Below, one piece after another: positions 26,090 to 34,238 of a DNA stretch of 64,000 nucleotides. Location of the stretch: the NCBI GenBank assembly GCA_964510205.1, contig CAZEBW010000012.1:1-64000 (forward strand). Direction: 5' to 3'. Origin of the DNA: CAZEBW01 sp964510205 (GTDB lineage Bacteria > Chloroflexota > Anaerolineae > VGOG01). The notes under the pieces were generated by a model. That model saw only the letters and a program-made list of their open reading frames with translations. It searched no databases and was not told where the DNA came from. The first letter of the stretch is position 1. Each line of letters starts with the position of its first letter. Made by a program: the position numbers and the translations under genes.

Positions 26090-27371
26090 GGAGTACCTCC
26101 TCTCGCAACGCGGCAGCTAATCTATCGGCTACCCTGTCCAGGTCCGCCAGATCCACACGATCCGTCTCTTCCTGCAAGGGTACCATCTCCGGCTCCGACA
26201 CGACAGCCGTCTCAGTTGGAGGTGGCGGTTCGCGCCAAGTGTGAGCTTCTCTGTCCCAATCCGGGTGTCGCTTACGCAGTCTCTTGTATTGGCTGGTGCG
26301 GCTTCTCCCCCAGTCGCTCTCGTCTAGCTCAGCGTTTGTCCAACGGGGAAAACCTTCCAACTGCATTCGCTGGACGAAATCAGCGATGTCTGCTTCTAGA
26401 CTGTCATCCGAGTCCTTTGGTGCCGCTTCCTCTTGAGTCTCCTCGGGTGGCATCCGGCTCACTAAGGCATGAACACCCCAATAGAAGTCACGCACGTATG
26501 GCTTAGCCAGGCCGAAGCCGCTGGTCCGCTTGGCCGAAAAGCCCACGGTCCGAAACATGGCCTCCAAGCCTCCTGCTATTTGCTGCAGGTGATGACCTAC
26601 CTCGGCTTTGTAGTCTGTCCAGGGTAACCCCGCTCTATCAAAGGGTACGTACAGCAAGGAAAAGACGCCTCGTGCGCCAGCCGGCACGCATTCCAGGCTA
26701 AAGGGGTCCCGCCCGCTCCCACTCTCTCGATCATGTGGGTTGAGCATCTCCAACTCCAAGGCATCGAAGTGGGTGGGATAGAACCGTAAGCGTCCGGCGC
26801 GGAAATAGCCATCGGGCACAGTTCCTTCTGGACGTGGTGGCCCAAACAGCAAACAGAAGTCGTCATTCTCTTGGTCGCCATTTTGCCAGCGCATAGCTGC
26901 CCGCAGATTTCCTTTCCACCCGCTGCCTCCGAGCATCGGCACCTTGAAAGCCCACTCCTTGCGCAAGGGGTTGTCGTGAGGATAAAATGGTGCATCGTCC
27001 TTGCTGATGAAAGGCTCTTGTAGTGTGAATCGGAATTGCAGAGCGAATGATCCCATTGGCAATGTCCCCAGCACACCGGCATCCAAGCGCGGCCGCAGCA
27101 GTCCCAGACAACGCAGACGTCTCTGCTCAGAGGCGATCAAGTCGCCAGTGTAAGGTGTAGGACCTTGCGTTCGATGAACTATTTCCCTGTAGTGTCTACG
27201 TTCTTTAGCCCAATCAGAATCCGGAAGTGAAGTGAGGGCCTGAATCTGGGACAGTAGCCTCAGTTGCCCATAGCGATCCCGGACTTCGCTGAAGGCGTCT
27301 TCTCGTCCTATCAGGGCATCAGCATCTCTCTCTCCCCTGATCACAAATGTAGCGTGCCAATCGTAGCTCAT
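26082..27371 (-). CDS. RAMP protein, Cmr6-like
   Basis: A 429-residue protein from the ATG behind AAAGGAGGAGAT (a GTG at 27,386 overlaps that ribosome binding site and is rejected). VPMLGGSGWKGNLRAAMRW is the RAMP helix-loop pattern (cf. IPGSSLKG), and FSAKRTSGFGLAKPYVRD is the G-loop. The last 130 residues are an extra acidic helical tail beyond the usual RAMP fold, containing a WTNAELDESDWGRSRTSQYK stretch. Placed between Cmr1 and Cas10, it most likely fills the Cmr6-type 3'-end Cas7 position. Eight-base overlap with cas10 (ATGAGTAA). Confidence 0.75.
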   Translation of the reverse strand: MSYDWHATFVIRGERDADALIGREDAFSEVRDRYGQLRLLSQIQALTSLPDSDWAKERRHYREIVHRTQGPTPYTGDLIASEQRRLRCLGLLRPRLDAGVLGTLPMGSFALQFRFTLQEPFISKDDAPFYPHDNPLRKEWAFKVPMLGGSGWKGNLRAAMRWQNGDQENDDFCLLFGPPRPEGTVPDGYFRAGRLRFYPTHFDALELEMLNPHDRESGSGRDPFSLECVPAGARGVFSLLYVPFDRAGLPWTDYKAEVGHHLQQIAGGLEAMFRTVGFSAKRTSGFGLAKPYVRDFYWGVHALVSRMPPEETQEEAAPKDSDDSLEADIADFVQRMQLEGFPRWTNAELDESDWGRSRTSQYKRLRKRHPDWDREAHTWREPPPPTETAVVSEPEMVPLQEETDRVDLADLDRVADRLAAALREEVLHE

Positions 27372-27382
27372 ATCTCCTCCTT

Positions 27383-28516
27383 TCACACTAGCAGGCTAGT
27401 CAAGAACGTCCCTACGTTTCCTATGCAGGATACCGTATCGCGGGATGAGTTGAACTCACGCCAGACAATGGAAGTCAAGTCCACCAATGGTGGAGCGCCG
27501 AAAACATCTCGCCAGAAAGCCGAGCTATGCAACAACATGTGCAGATCGTTCAGGAATGCATCTCGATCGAAGTCCCGTCTATGTCGCGGCAGCCAGCCCC
27601 ATACCCGGAAAGGCCACTGCCCGTCATCTGGATAAGCGCCCGAGATGTTTATTTTGGCTTTGCGACGTTGCCGGCCAATGTGCCCCCAAATGTGCCGTTG
27701 ATTTCCCCAAGTGGCTGCAAAGGCATTGCTCCCGTAGCGAAGTTGGTTCTTCACCGCAGGTGCAATTGAAACAGATCCAGGGCTCCCTCCCCCCCATCGC
27801 TCCAGAGTGGTAGCATGAGCACCCAAAAGAGGACGCCTATCTGAATTTGTTCGCGTCCACCACTGGTCGGCAGCATCGGCCACCAGCCGGAAGCGGGCAA
27901 AGAAGAAATCGGTCAGGGACGGGAGCGGCCCCCTATACAATGTACCAGTCGAGTAGTGGGTCAGGAACTTAGCTAAGTCTACAGTGACCGGTTGATCATC
28001 CTTTTCGGCCTTGATCCTCACTACGCCGTAACCGTGCTGGGTTCGAGCTCCTATGCCTCCCCAGGTTGCGGCCAGTTGCATGGTTACCAGCACTCTGTTG
28101 GCTACATCATCTTGATCACCGCGTAGCACGATCAATCGCCCGTTGACACCCGTGTCCTCTGTGGCGAGCCGACCGGCTCCATAGAACCAACCAGTTCTGC
28201 GGCCTGGGGGTTTGAATCTGCACCAATCTTGCTTATCCCGTTGGGGATAGGCGAGTTGCCCGGTATCCAGTTGCAGGCGAAACTTCCGCCCCCAGCCGGT
28301 GCAACCGAATAGATCGCAGGCCACACAATGCTCCCGATCTGCACATTGGTTTCCTCCTGGCACCGTCGGGTCACATGCATCCTCCCCCAGCCCCCGCACA
28401 ATGGCCTCGTACCACCACCGCAGGCTGCCGATGATGCCCGTCTCGTGCACGCGGTCGCAGGTGCCGTCCACCCCGCCCGTCCACAGCGGGGTCAATGTAT
28501 GCAGCTTGATCTCCAT
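27383..28516 (-). CDS. cmr1: RAMP protein Cmr1
   Basis: A 377-residue protein from ATG behind GGAGGTGAGGTCT. The opening MEIKLHTLTPLWTGGVDG with ETGIIGSLRWWYEAIVRGLG is diagnostic of Cmr1, which caps the 3' end of the crRNA. A Cys cluster (CADREHCVACDLFGCTGW, about 60-77) and a G-loop (WGGIGARTQHGYGVV) are as in the family. First gene of the long cas operon, with a promoter at 28,697-28,725 and a terminator-like hairpin between promoter and gene. Confidence 0.9.
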   Translation of the reverse strand: MEIKLHTLTPLWTGGVDGTCDRVHETGIIGSLRWWYEAIVRGLGEDACDPTVPGGNQCADREHCVACDLFGCTGWGRKFRLQLDTGQLAYPQRDKQDWCRFKPPGRRTGWFYGAGRLATEDTGVNGRLIVLRGDQDDVANRVLVTMQLAATWGGIGARTQHGYGVVRIKAEKDDQPVTVDLAKFLTHYSTGTLYRGPLPSLTDFFFARFRLVADAADQWWTRTNSDRRPLLGAHATTLERWGGGSPGSVSIAPAVKNQLRYGSNAFAATWGNQRHIWGHIGRQRRKAKINISGAYPDDGQWPFRVWGWLPRHRRDFDRDAFLNDLHMLLHSSAFWRDVFGAPPLVDLTSIVWREFNSSRDTVSCIGNVGTFLTSLLV

Positions 28517-28554
28517 AGACCTCACCTCCTGTTAGTCAAACCCTCGCTGCCTGA

Positions 28555-28605
28555 AAGAAAACAAAACCGCCAACGCAGGGACCCACTGTCCCCTAACGTT
28601 GGCGG
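28555..28605 (-). terminator. Terminator or attenuator before cas operon
   Basis: On the - strand CCGCCAACG (28,605-28,597) pairs with CGTTGGCGG (28,575-28,567), with an inner GGGAC/GTCCC pair, followed by TTTTGTTTTC. It lies between the promoter at 28,697 and cmr1. Confidence 0.7.
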
Positions 28606-28696
28606 CTGTAAACAATCCTCATGATGCTGCTCCCGGAATAACTAAAACCTCTCCGTGTCACCCAGCCATCCGAGCATCAGACCTCAAATCCACTCC

Positions 28697-28725
28697 ATTA
28701 TCGCACAGCTTTGCGAAAAGGTCAA
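28697..28725 (-). promoter_or_regulatory. Promoter upstream of cmr1
   Basis: On the - strand TTGACC, 17-base spacer, GATAAT. About 180 bases of leader would precede cmr1, including a GATGCTCGG motif (28,671-28,679 region) shared with the CRISPR leader hairpins and a terminator-like hairpin. Confidence 0.65.
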
Positions 28726-28898
28726 GTTGCTAACGGCGATTCGCGGCAACCAAAGAGCCGCTGCGAGAGGTGTTCACGGAGGCGCTGCTTGGTTGACGGG
28801 GAGCGACCGCTGCGTTTCTGCGGCCTGGAGGCCACTATTCGGTGCAACGCTGTCTCAAGCTGAATCAGCAGCCCTTGGGGATCATATCGTGTCTGCAT
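28722..28898 (-). CDS. Small hypothetical protein
   Basis: A 58-residue frame from ATG at 28,898: YDPQGLLIQLETALHRIVAS followed by a basic helix (KQRLREHLSQRLFGC). Looks like a genuine small basic helical protein, but the ribosome binding site (GGAGG, 12 bases off) is poor. Its stop lies at the cas promoter. Possibly in one unit with the gene upstream. Confidence 0.4.
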   Translation of the reverse strand: MQTRYDPQGLLIQLETALHRIVASRPQKRSGRSPSTKQRLREHLSQRLFGCRESPLAT

Positions 28899-28977
28899 AA
28901 TAGTTGGGAGCCTCCAGGCGTTCCTTGACCAATCACCCTGCTCTACCTCTGCGGAGCGGGGAGCATTAGGGGCCCCG

Positions 28978-29364
28978 CTATCCCTTAGTGAGGTTGAAAC
29001 CTGCCTTGAACCAATGACGCCTCTCCCGCTCCAGACGGTTGCCGAAGAGGTGAGATAGATCAATGGGCTTGTTTCCCACAAACATCCTCGGCCCTCCGGC
29101 CTCTTCCAGGCTGGCTCGCACCGGGAAGACGATGAACGGCCTCTGGCGGCCCATGTAGTCGTTGCGCATCGCCAGCAGATTTCGCATCACCTTCGCCGTC
29201 TCGAGCGTATCTCGAGCTTCGTCCAGCACCGCGTCCAGGCCATGCACGCGCAGCGATTGGGGCAGCGGTTCTCTGCGCTTCACGCGGCGCAGAAACTCGA
29301 TCAGCCCCATCGTCTCCTGGCACCGAAACTCGTCTTTGTCCTGTTCGATCAGGTTGTAGCTCAT
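28978..29364 (-). CDS. Hypothetical protein between cas and m5C operons
   Basis: A 128-residue protein (MSYNLIEQDKDEFRCQETMG). An N-terminal helix (IEFLRRVKRREPLPQSLRVH), a central helix (LDEARDTLETAKVMRNLLAM), a beta pair (RPFIVFPVRASLEEAG) and an Arg-rich end. I do not recognise the family. It follows the glycosylase gene after 84 bases and could be the last member of that operon or a separate gene. No sign of a membrane segment or nuclease motif. Confidence 0.55.
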   Translation of the reverse strand: MSYNLIEQDKDEFRCQETMGLIEFLRRVKRREPLPQSLRVHGLDAVLDEARDTLETAKVMRNLLAMRNDYMGRQRPFIVFPVRASLEEAGGPRMFVGNKPIDLSHLFGNRLERERRHWFKAGFNLTKG

Positions 29365-29448
29365 CGCTTCTGCGCCTCAGGGTTCTCCACAATCGCCATT
29401 TGAACCCAACTGCGGATCCGTGTGGAGTGGCAAAATGATACGAGGGAG

Positions 29449-30174
29449 TTACATTACATTCCGGGACAACTCTGATCCTGTTGGACAGAATTCAAGCAGG
29501 GGACACTCACTACATCGCGGATTTCTGGGCGAACAATAGTTCCTACCAAGAAGAACCATTCCAACATGCAAATCTCGTCTCAGATACTCGGGAATCTTCT
29601 CTTGGAGCTCGTCGGCTTGACGCTCCGTGAGATAGATGTCGCTAGGCGTCCATCCGAGTCTATGTGCGACTCTACGGCAGTGGACGTCTACGGGAAAGAC
29701 GGCGCGATTGAGCGCATACATCAACACACACCTCGCAGTCTTAATACTGACACCTGGCAGGGAAGTTAGAAACTTCTCCGCCTCCTCTATCTCCATCTGT
29801 TTGAGGGGTGCTAAAGTAACCCGTCCGTGTTTCTCTTTAAGCTCCGAAGCGATCTTCGTGATGGCATGCGCTTTTTTGTTGTGTAAGCCCCCCTGTTCAA
29901 TAGTCTTTGCTACGTATTCTGGGCGGGCCTCCGCGATACTGTTCGCCGTCTTGAACTCGCGCCGCAGCGAGCGATAGGTTTCCTGGTAAACGTCGGGGGG
30001 GGTACGGGAAGAAAGGATGATGTAGAGCAACTCATTGAACGGGTTCTTCTTGTTGCCCAACGTCGGTCGCCCGAACTCTTGCACGAGGGCTTCTGTTATC
30101 TCCTCTACGTGAGGGTGGAAACAATTACTGTCATTGTTCACGCTTCTGTCCTCAACGGCGAACAGGGTCTTCAT
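29449..30174 (-). CDS. Endonuclease III-type DNA glycosylase
   Basis: A 241-residue HhH-GPD protein. The helix-hairpin-helix LPGVSIKTARCVLMY carries Lys145 and VDVH carries Asp163, the two catalytic residues of endonuclease III. A [4Fe-4S] cluster loop C214-x6-C221-x2-C224-x5-C230 closes the protein. The family removes damaged or mismatched bases and nicks the abasic site. It lies in one operon with an m5C methyltransferase. In Methanothermobacter a related enzyme (Mig) next to an m5C methylase repairs T:G mismatches from 5-methylcytosine deamination, which is a likely role here too. A nuclease role in defence is the alternative. Six bases after the previous gene. Confidence 0.85.
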   Translation of the reverse strand: MKTLFAVEDRSVNNDSNCFHPHVEEITEALVQEFGRPTLGNKKNPFNELLYIILSSRTPPDVYQETYRSLRREFKTANSIAEARPEYVAKTIEQGGLHNKKAHAITKIASELKEKHGRVTLAPLKQMEIEEAEKFLTSLPGVSIKTARCVLMYALNRAVFPVDVHCRRVAHRLGWTPSDIYLTERQADELQEKIPEYLRRDLHVGMVLLGRNYCSPRNPRCSECPLLEFCPTGSELSRNVM

Positions 30175-30180
30175 GCGAAA

Positions 30181-30852
30181 CTATGTGGATGACCACTTCA
30201 TCCAGGTGTCGAGCCTGTCCAAGTGAGACTTGAGGTCGAATATCTGGTGCTCGGTGTAAAAGGTCCAACAATACCTTTTCCCGTATAGGCTCAGGAGCAG
30301 GCAAAGCACGAGGGTAACTGGATCGTCGGCAGTCAGCGGGAAGGACGGTTGTGTCTCAGGAAGCCAACTCGGACATTCGACAGGTGGGCCGTAGCCCAAG
30401 CTCCGAATGAGCTGTGCGTGATAGAAATCGTGGCGACCTACCTCTTTCCTCTCGTCCCCGTGAGGGCTTTCCAGGCGAAATCCAACACCACAGAGGTTTC
30501 CCTCGTTCCCATCACTGGAGATCAACATGACTTTCATTGTCATCTTCGTTTTCGTCTCACCCAGGTTGCACCGCAGCGACAGGACCGGAACGAACTCGGG
30601 GTTCTTTTCCAACCGTGGCAGGTACAAGACCTTGCTTCGCTCGGAGAAATCTACCTCGACTGCTTCGGAATCCGGAAACAGATTGGCCAACTCTGTCTCC
30701 CCAATGGGGGGCAGACTATTAATGAGCGTGCTCCAGGCTTTCAAAGCCCCGGCGGACGGTTTCCACCTCGGCTGTTGACGAATCCAGGCATTTTCCTGTA
30801 TTCGACATAACGCTTCGAATAGTTGGCGCAGCGTACCGACAGTTTTCCGCAT
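30181..30852 (-). CDS. Hypothetical operon protein
   Basis: A 223-residue soluble protein with no recognised domain. Features: LSLRCNLGETKTKMTMKVMLISSDGNEG (a strand-rich middle), CGVGFRLESPHGDERKEVGR, HDFYHAQLIRSLGYGPPVEC, and an end rich in aromatic residues (YGKRYCWTFYTEHQIFDLKS). The HDFYHAQ stretch contains His and Asp that could be catalytic or metal ligands, but this is only a visual impression. It lies 21 bases after the receiver-like gene and 6 before the glycosylase gene, so it is a constant part of this operon. Confidence 0.7.
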   Translation of the reverse strand: MRKTVGTLRQLFEALCRIQENAWIRQQPRWKPSAGALKAWSTLINSLPPIGETELANLFPDSEAVEVDFSERSKVLYLPRLEKNPEFVPVLSLRCNLGETKTKMTMKVMLISSDGNEGNLCGVGFRLESPHGDERKEVGRHDFYHAQLIRSLGYGPPVECPSWLPETQPSFPLTADDPVTLVLCLLLSLYGKRYCWTFYTEHQIFDLKSHLDRLDTWMKWSST

Positions 30853-30873
30853 AGAGCAGCCACCAAGAAATAT

Positions 30874-32064
30874 CTACAGGGAAAATCGCACTTTGGGGCG
30901 ACAATCGACGCCTTTAAAGTCTTTTACGAACCTACGGGCAAACGGCGACTCTACATCTGCGACGAATTCCCTGTACCCTTCCTCGTAGAACCGAGAGGCA
31001 TCTTCACAGAACACCCAACCGGGTCTTTCCATCTTCCAAGGTTCTCTCACTTCCAGGACGTCTTGACATTCTCGCAATTCGTCCCAGAACCAGACCGGCC
31101 GTGACAACCAATGATCTTTCTTCAACCGAAACGGCTCAATGAGGTCTGTCCTCAATCCGAGATCCTCGTGACTGACCAGCCGTGCTGTCCTGTTCCAGGT
31201 CTCAATGTCCATAGCATCGCCAGCCATTAGGCTTGGGTACCTCGAGACCAAATGCGGCGCATCCACTAGGATGTCCTGCTCGGGAAGCACGAGTCGCTCC
31301 AACCACTTCGAGATCCGCGCCGCACCGACTCTAGCCAAGACGTCTTCACTCACGCCGACTGCGTTCGGTACATCCTTTCGTTCTAACCCGTTGCCAGATT
31401 CCGTGACGAACTGTCGGAACGTCGTCTCCGAAGGCTTAGCTCCCAAGAACTCACCGATGGAGCGTGGGAGCATATCGAACATCTCGGAGGTAAGACCAAC
31501 AACCTGGCAGATGGGCATATCCGCGGTCAAGCTTTCCTTGACGTCTTCGACTTTCTTATCGAAATCACGAAGGTATTCGGGCAAGATCGGCCAATGCCAC
31601 GGCCGGAAACTTGCTTCCGTAGCTTTCGTAACTCTCCAAAGACCGGGATTGCCCAGTTGTTCTCCTCCTACGTACAAGTCCGTGAACGGTTGCAGCTCTC
31701 CCCGTAGAGTGAGATCGAAAGCGTTGTCGCCGTATCGATATCCTACGATCAGACCGCAACTCGAGAAACAACGAGCGAGGTAAGCGACGACGTCACCGTT
31801 CGAGAAAGCGATAGCTTCGAACAGGTCGTAATCCACGACTAATATGGATGCATCGTCCACAGAGATCCGTTCGCCATCCTCCCAAGTACCGTCTTTCCGA
31901 AACGCATGCCGCCTATCTTGTAGGATTTTCATCGAGTCTATCAACTCTTGGTTTTCAGGGGTCTCGATTTCGAAGGTATCCCTCACGACGGTCAAACTCT
32001 CGAGGAATTCTCGGACCCTACCCCTGAAACCCGGCTCGTCATCGTATATCAGGATCTTCCTCAT
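30874..32064 (-). CDS. Receiver-like protein with unknown output
   Basis: A 396-residue protein. Residues 1-10 (MRKILIYDDEPGFRGRVREF) hold the acidic pair of a response-regulator receiver. The phosphorylation strand ILVVDYDLFEA follows at about 85-95 after an insertion. LIVGYRYGDNAFDL would be the next strand. The C-terminal 250 residues (WHWPILPEYLRDFDKKVEDV, then WLERLVLPEQDILVDAPHLV) match no output domain I know; there is no DNA-binding motif. The start overlaps the upstream kinase-like gene as ATGA, so the two are a translationally coupled pair, presumably signalling partners. Confidence 0.7.
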   Translation of the reverse strand: MRKILIYDDEPGFRGRVREFLESLTVVRDTFEIETPENQELIDSMKILQDRRHAFRKDGTWEDGERISVDDASILVVDYDLFEAIAFSNGDVVAYLARCFSSCGLIVGYRYGDNAFDLTLRGELQPFTDLYVGGEQLGNPGLWRVTKATEASFRPWHWPILPEYLRDFDKKVEDVKESLTADMPICQVVGLTSEMFDMLPRSIGEFLGAKPSETTFRQFVTESGNGLERKDVPNAVGVSEDVLARVGAARISKWLERLVLPEQDILVDAPHLVSRYPSLMAGDAMDIETWNRTARLVSHEDLGLRTDLIEPFRLKKDHWLSRPVWFWDELRECQDVLEVREPWKMERPGWVFCEDASRFYEEGYREFVADVESPFARRFVKDFKGVDCRPKVRFSL

Positions 32065-34220
32065 TTGGTTTCCCTCCAACTGAGCAAAAATGCGGTACTG
32101 AATCCCTCGTCCGGTTCGACGAAGCTGACCCTGCAACCGATCCTCTCGGCCAACAAACGCACGATCGTCAGCCCAAGCCCTGTACCTCCGTAACCGAGAG
32201 CCCGCCTTTCCCGCGATATAGCCACTCCCCTCTCGAAAGGCTCGAAGAGTCTGTCCACATCTCGGAGATCGACTCCCAGTCCAGTGTCTTGTACGAGGAT
32301 CTCACGGGACTTTCCCTTAGCACGGGAACTCACTTGCAGTATCCGTTCCTCCGAATGCATCATGGCGTTGAAGGCATTGGTGAACACATTCTGGAAGAGC
32401 GCACTCCATTCGGCGAGTGAGGCTTCAGGTAATCGAAGATCCTCGTCGACTTTGCTCGTATCGATTTCAACACCCCTCGCGAGGAATGAAGTCTGTCTCT
32501 CGACCTCCTCAACCACTTCGGCAACACGAAACCGACGCTTCGTCTGAACGTTCTCGGCGTCCGCCAGGTAGTCGAAGAGTGCGTTGGTCGCTCTCGCCCT
32601 CTCTAACCACGAGGATAGATCCTCTCTCAACGAATCGAAGGATCGGCGAAGGCTGGCATCACTGGTTCGAACCTTTGCGATTCTTTCAATGATGCTCTCG
32701 ATAGTAGAAAACTGCTTCCTCAACTCGTGTTGATATGCCAACGCAGAGATACCGGCCGTCGCCAGGGGACCCAGCATCCCCATCTGCCTGAGGGCCACTT
32801 CTTGACTGGCCGTCGCCGCAGTCGTGGCATCTCGGATTCTCTCGTGAAGATCTCGATAGACGTCGTCGGGAATCCGTGGTTCGTAGTGTTCCAAGACTTG
32901 TTCGACGCGCTCGAACTTCAGAGACGTCGGTTCGACAGGAGCCTCCTTTAGTTTACGCTCGAACTGCCGGCGGGCTTCTTCGAAGGCGTACAAATCAAAG
33001 GCATATCGAACCATCGCTACGAGATCCCGAAACGCAGTGGTTTCCTCCAGGCGGTCTCGAGTGATCATAATGCGGAGGTTACGTTCTTGAGACGTATTGA
33101 CGTTCACGACTCCAAAGATACGTCCCAGAGTCGGTAGGTACCTCAATCTTTGGGTTTCAGCATATTGGGCCTGGAGTTCCTTGGGCAAGAGTTCCGATGC
33201 GAACTTCCGATGAGCGTGGTCGAACTCAATTCGCAACCAGTCGTTCTCCGGCGAACCGTACCAAGGTAGACGGAAGCCGCTGTCGTAGACGTGGACGCCT
33301 CCGTGCTTCCAGAAGTACTCTCGCGCCTCTCCGACTTTGATACCGTGAGGTTGTCGGTACTGCAACTTGAAGATCCTGATCTCGAAATTACCTTCGTTGA
33401 GGTTCTTCTTTTCGTCGAAGTGCCCGTCGTTGTGAGGAAAGTCGGCGACGTCGTAGGTATGAGTCTGGGGCGGCTCACCGGCGAATTCGAGCGAGAGAGA
33501 AACGCGTTCGCCTTCGTTCTCTCCGACGAGTCTAGCCGTCCAGATCTTCATGATCGCCCGAATTTGCTCTTCGAACACCTCCTCGAACTCACGTTGGGGC
33601 GACTGAAAATTGATTTCGAAACGCTCCTCGGGAGTGAGCGACGAAGAGCGGAAGGGGGGTTGCAGCCACCACAGCTCCCCTGCGAGCCCTTCGATCTCGT
33701 CCTCGCTCCACTCGTGCTTCAATCCACTCAAGACGATGGACGTTCCTTGCTCGAAGGGTGGAGGCGACGACTTCTCGGTGTAGAACACACTCGCGTCTAC
33801 GAGGTCTCCCGCCTGCACGGCTTCTTCCCAATCGACGCTCGCTTCGAGCCACTTACCGTCGTGCTCCTTCGGCACGGTGGCTATCCTCAGGTTTCTAGCG
33901 AGGAACTGAACCGCGAGCCGCCCGATACCCTTCGAACCGGTCATCGGTCTCTCCAGGTACTTCGATACCCGCTTCTCAGTTTTGTGAATCGTACCGATCC
34001 GCATCCAGAAGTCTCTGAATTCGCCGAAGGTCATGCCGTGGCCGTCGTCACGTACTTCGATGCGATCTTCCTCGGGAGCGAATTCGATCGTCGCTTCGAA
34101 CGCATCCGCATCGTAGCTGTTTTTGACTAGCTCCGCCAGGGCAATGTGGGGTTTGCCCACGAGCCTCTCGCCGAGTTCCCTCAGCAGAGCGGCGTCTACC
34201 GTGAATTTCAAGTGTGGCAT
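32061..34220 (-). CDS. Double-GHKL ATPase / histidine-kinase-like protein
   Basis: A 719-residue protein with two ATP-binding GHKL modules. N-terminal (1-200): LAELVKNSYDADA (N-box, Asn34), VRDDGHGMT (58-64) and MTGSKGIGRLA (93-103), like Hsp90/MutL/MORC. C-terminal (480-719): a kinase-type dimerisation helix with a candidate phospho-His498 (ISALAYQHELRKQFS), N-box NVFTNAFNAM (611-620), DTGLGV (645-650) and GYGGTGLGLTIVRLL (676-690). No membrane segment. So a cytoplasmic sensor that may both clamp nucleic acid or protein through the first ATPase and phosphorylate its receiver partner through the second. Starts 18 bases after the dcm stop. Confidence 0.8.
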   Translation of the reverse strand: MPHLKFTVDAALLRELGERLVGKPHIALAELVKNSYDADAFEATIEFAPEEDRIEVRDDGHGMTFGEFRDFWMRIGTIHKTEKRVSKYLERPMTGSKGIGRLAVQFLARNLRIATVPKEHDGKWLEASVDWEEAVQAGDLVDASVFYTEKSSPPPFEQGTSIVLSGLKHEWSEDEIEGLAGELWWLQPPFRSSSLTPEERFEINFQSPQREFEEVFEEQIRAIMKIWTARLVGENEGERVSLSLEFAGEPPQTHTYDVADFPHNDGHFDEKKNLNEGNFEIRIFKLQYRQPHGIKVGEAREYFWKHGGVHVYDSGFRLPWYGSPENDWLRIEFDHAHRKFASELLPKELQAQYAETQRLRYLPTLGRIFGVVNVNTSQERNLRIMITRDRLEETTAFRDLVAMVRYAFDLYAFEEARRQFERKLKEAPVEPTSLKFERVEQVLEHYEPRIPDDVYRDLHERIRDATTAATASQEVALRQMGMLGPLATAGISALAYQHELRKQFSTIESIIERIAKVRTSDASLRRSFDSLREDLSSWLERARATNALFDYLADAENVQTKRRFRVAEVVEEVERQTSFLARGVEIDTSKVDEDLRLPEASLAEWSALFQNVFTNAFNAMMHSEERILQVSSRAKGKSREILVQDTGLGVDLRDVDRLFEPFERGVAISRERRALGYGGTGLGLTIVRLLAERIGCRVSFVEPDEGFSTAFLLSWRETK

Positions 34221-34238
34221 GGCTGAAGATGCTCCATA

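Noticed and set aside
32061..34220. The double-GHKL protein as a plain MORC or Hsp90
   Set aside because: The C-terminal half has a kinase-type phospho-His helix and GTGLGL box, and the next gene is receiver-like, which MORC or Hsp90 would not explain.
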